The notes below the pieces were generated by a model. That model searched no databases and was not told the DNA's origin. It saw nothing but the letters and a program-made list of their open reading frames with translations. This document shows, piece after piece, positions 6,190-7,263 of a stretch of DNA of 7,263 bases. Within the stretch, counting starts at the first letter, position 1. Every line of letters begins with the position of its first letter. Where the stretch lies: positions 1 through 7,263 of the forward strand of contig QMPZ01000079.1 in the NCBI GenBank assembly GCA_003648815.1, in the 5' to 3' direction. The DNA comes from Candidatus Aerophobota bacterium. GTDB lineage: Bacteria; Aerophobota; Aerophobia; Aerophobales; B47-G16. Both the position numbers and the translations under genes were made by a program.

Positions 6190-6552
6190 TGGTGGAGGCG
6201 GAGGGAATCGAACCCTCGTCCAGAGATAAAGACGTCAGGACATCTACATATTTAGTCTACATTTTGATCTCGTCTTTCCCCTCTCCTGTAGACGGGATAG
6301 AGGAAAGACCAGCAAGGTCTAAGATTCACCTATCCTCGCCTTGCTCAAGGACAGGCTAGCTCTACTCTCTTACGCCCTTCTCTATTTCGTAGAGCAGAAA
6401 TAGAGGGACGTAGCCCTAATTGAGACAAATGGGGCTAGCAGCCAATACTGGGTTGGCGCTTAACTTTATCGCTGGATGGATTTACAAGGTATCCAGCCAC
6501 CCTTGATATGCAGCCCTGATCTCTTTATCCCTGTCGAAGCCACATCGCCCCC
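6190..6552 (-). ncRNA. ssrA: Transfer-messenger RNA (tmRNA), one-piece, four pseudoknots
   Basis: tmRNA rescues ribosomes stalled on broken mRNA, acting with SmpB. The 5' end GGGGGCG pairs with CGCCTCC near the 3' end, with one G-U pair, followed by A and an encoded CCA (6190-6192). The 5' domain has the typical GGCTTCGACAGGG, and the T arm is GAGGG-TTCGATT-CCCTC. The long H2 helix joins AGGGATAAAGA and TCAGG near the 5' end to TCTTTATCTCT and CCTGA near the 3' end. I can trace all four pseudoknots: PK1 (6471-6505), PK2 (6359-6405), PK3 (6311-6355) and PK4 (6255-6309), each with both stems. The order is the standard one-piece form, not the permuted two-piece form. smpB lies 79 bases upstream on the same strand. 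The peptide-tag frame is odd and is listed separately. Confidence 0.97.
6416..6457 (-). other. Probable tmRNA peptide-tag reading frame, atypical end
   Basis: After PK1, the stretch GATAAAGTTAAGC precedes GCC AAC, the position and codons expected for the resume codon of an AN-type tag. The frame reads ANPVLAASPICLN and stops at TAG (6416-6418). The first seven residues resemble normal tags, which nearly always end in LAA or a similar motif. Here the codons for LAA are followed by AGC, and a TAG at 6435-6437 is out of frame by one base. A 6-bp helix (6411-6416 with 6432-6437) sits where helix 5 is expected, with most of the extra codons in its loop. The frame choice is inference. Confidence 0.6.
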
Positions 6553-6631
6553 TTCAACGATATTCAAGAAGGAACCCTTTACCTTGACTATTTACCCTTT
6601 TAGTACCCTCTTTAAGATTTCAAAACCTAAT

Positions 6632-7144
6632 TTATGAATTCCTAACCCTGGATCTTGTCTTCAAAGTTCGCTCTATCTCTTCCTTTATCGCCTTTTCCTT
6701 AAGCTTTCTTCTCTTATCATATAGGCGTCTTCCCCTTGCTAAGCCTATCTCCAGTTTAGCTTTTCCTCTTTTAAAGTATATACTTAAGGGAATTAATGTC
6801 AACCCCTTCTGACTTAAAATGCCACTTAAACTCTGGATTTGCCTCTTATGCAGAAGTAACTTTCTCTCCCTCTTAGGATCATAACTACTGTGCTGGTCAA
6901 TGGCCGAGTAGGGAGCTATATGCAAATTGTAAATAAATGCCTCGCCGTTTTTTATCCTGATGAAACTGTTGACAAAACTTACTTTGCCCTCGCGGATGGA
7001 TTTAACCTCTGCACCCTCGAGGACAATGCCCGCCTCCCACCTCTCTAAAATCTCATACTCATGCTTTGCCCTTTTGTTGACGATCAAGGAAGTCCCTTTT
7101 TTCTGTATTAATTTTATCGCTTTATTTAAATTTGTCAAGTTCAC
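6632..7144 (-). CDS. smpB: SsrA-binding protein SmpB
   Basis: SmpB binds the tRNA-like domain of tmRNA and brings it to stalled ribosomes. The family core is clear: NKRAKHEYEI (23-32), EAGIVLEGAEVKSIR (37-51), NLHIAPY (73-79), the DPKRERKLLLHKRQI stretch, IYFKRGKAKLEIGLARGRR and YDKRRKLKEK. A basic C-terminal tail follows, as expected for the part that probes the empty mRNA channel. From GTG at 7144 it has 170 residues, slightly longer than the usual 150-160. The start is uncertain. GTG overlaps the stop of the upstream frame (GTGA), which suits translational coupling, and similarity seems to reach the KKGTS at 15-19. A TTG at 7087, preceded by AAAAAAGGGA and a promoter-like sequence, would give 151 residues. 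ssrA lies directly downstream, a common arrangement. Confidence 0.95.
   Translation of the reverse strand: MNLTNLNKAIKLIQKKGTSLIVNKRAKHEYEILERWEAGIVLEGAEVKSIREGKVSFVNSFIRIKNGEAFIYNLHIAPYSAIDQHSSYDPKRERKLLLHKRQIQSLSGILSQKGLTLIPLSIYFKRGKAKLEIGLARGRRLYDKRRKLKEKAIKEEIERTLKTRSRVRNS
7111..7138 (-). promoter_or_regulatory. Candidate sigma-70 promoter overlapping the 5' end of smpB
   Basis: On the minus strand, TTGACA (7138-7133) is followed after 16 bases by TAAAAT (7116-7111). This is a full -35 consensus and a -10 with five of six matches. Transcription would begin near 7104, just upstream of AAAGGGA and the TTG at 7087. It could drive smpB from that alternative start and ssrA downstream. The region is AT-rich, so chance is possible. 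Confidence 0.5.
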
Positions 7145-7263
7145 AGATAGCCTGTATTGAGAAGGAACTTGATCAGGATAATCCCTATGGCAAGGAAGAT
7201 TACCCAGGAAAAGTAATATCTTATATAAGCCCCCCTTAGTCTTTTATTCAAGGCAGCTCCTAA
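7141..7263 (-). CDS. Short membrane-protein frame at the right edge (partial, or a complete 36-residue protein)
   Basis: The minus-strand frame runs from the window edge to TGA at 7143-7141 and encodes 40 visible residues. A basic segment NKRLRGAYIRYY is followed by one hydrophobic helix of about 20 residues (WVIFLAIGIILIKFLL) and a short tail NTGYL. It may be the C-terminus of a larger membrane protein. Alternatively it may be a complete small protein starting at TTG (7251-7249), which is preceded by AGGAG at a suitable distance and would begin MNKRLR. Its stop overlaps the GTG of smpB by two bases, which supports it being translated. I recognise no family. Confidence 0.55.
   Translation of the reverse strand, partial: LGAALNKRLRGAYIRYYFSWVIFLAIGIILIKFLLNTGYL

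Noticed and set aside
6153..6359. Plus-strand open frame of 68 codons across the ssrA region
   Set aside because: It is antisense to the tmRNA gene, and its GIEPSS-like peptide is the usual false translation of a T-arm complement. The RNA structure explains the sequence fully.
6553..6631. Separate ssrA promoter between smpB and ssrA
   Set aside because: Only weak partial matches (for example AATATC near -10) with no good -35 are present, so none is called. Co-transcription with smpB is equally possible.

Overview
The window looks like part of a chromosome from a diderm-type, probably uncultured bacterium of moderate GC. It carries housekeeping genes of bacterial type: Rho, zinc-binding L31, tmRNA with SmpB, and AcpS. 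DapB followed by DapL suggests the aminotransferase branch of lysine/meso-diaminopimelate synthesis. That branch occurs in several deep and candidate phyla as well as in chlamydiae, some deltaproteobacteria and clostridia. I cannot name the phylum from this sequence alone. No transposase, integrase, CRISPR array, phage module or tRNA is visible.

Layout. Bases 3-452 (+) are the 3' end of an open frame built from near-identical 32-residue coiled-coil repeats and ending in one membrane helix. A secreted, alanine-rich coiled-coil protein with a C-terminal LysM domain follows (511-1242, +) and stops at a strong hairpin terminator (1261-1313). From the opposite side a six-gene minus-strand run converges on that terminator. 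In transcription order it is dapB (5981-5187), dapL (5086-3896), pdxJ (3894-3178), acpS (3170-2802), rho (2798-1530) and rpmE (1526-1323). From dapL onward the genes are separated by only 1-7 bases, so they are almost certainly one operon. dapB lies 100 bases upstream of the dapL start and probably belongs to it. Upstream, still on the minus strand, are a complete four-pseudoknot tmRNA gene, ssrA (6552-6190), and its partner smpB (7144-6632). A short membrane-protein frame overlaps the smpB start at the right edge.

How the genes work together. DapB and DapL make LL-diaminopimelate for peptidoglycan and lysine, and the LysM protein is predicted to bind peptidoglycan. PdxJ makes pyridoxine 5'-phosphate, the precursor of the PLP cofactor that DapL needs. 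AcpS activates acyl carrier protein, Rho terminates transcription and L31 is a ribosomal protein. SmpB and tmRNA rescue stalled ribosomes.

The best leads are three. The tmRNA tag frame starts like a normal tag (ANPVLAA) but has no stop after LAA as written. The coiled-coil repeat array sits next to a LysM protein as a possible envelope gene pair. The dapB-dapL gap holds a near-perfect palindrome. Most of the window is otherwise conserved housekeeping sequence, and I see no convincing new defence or mobile system.
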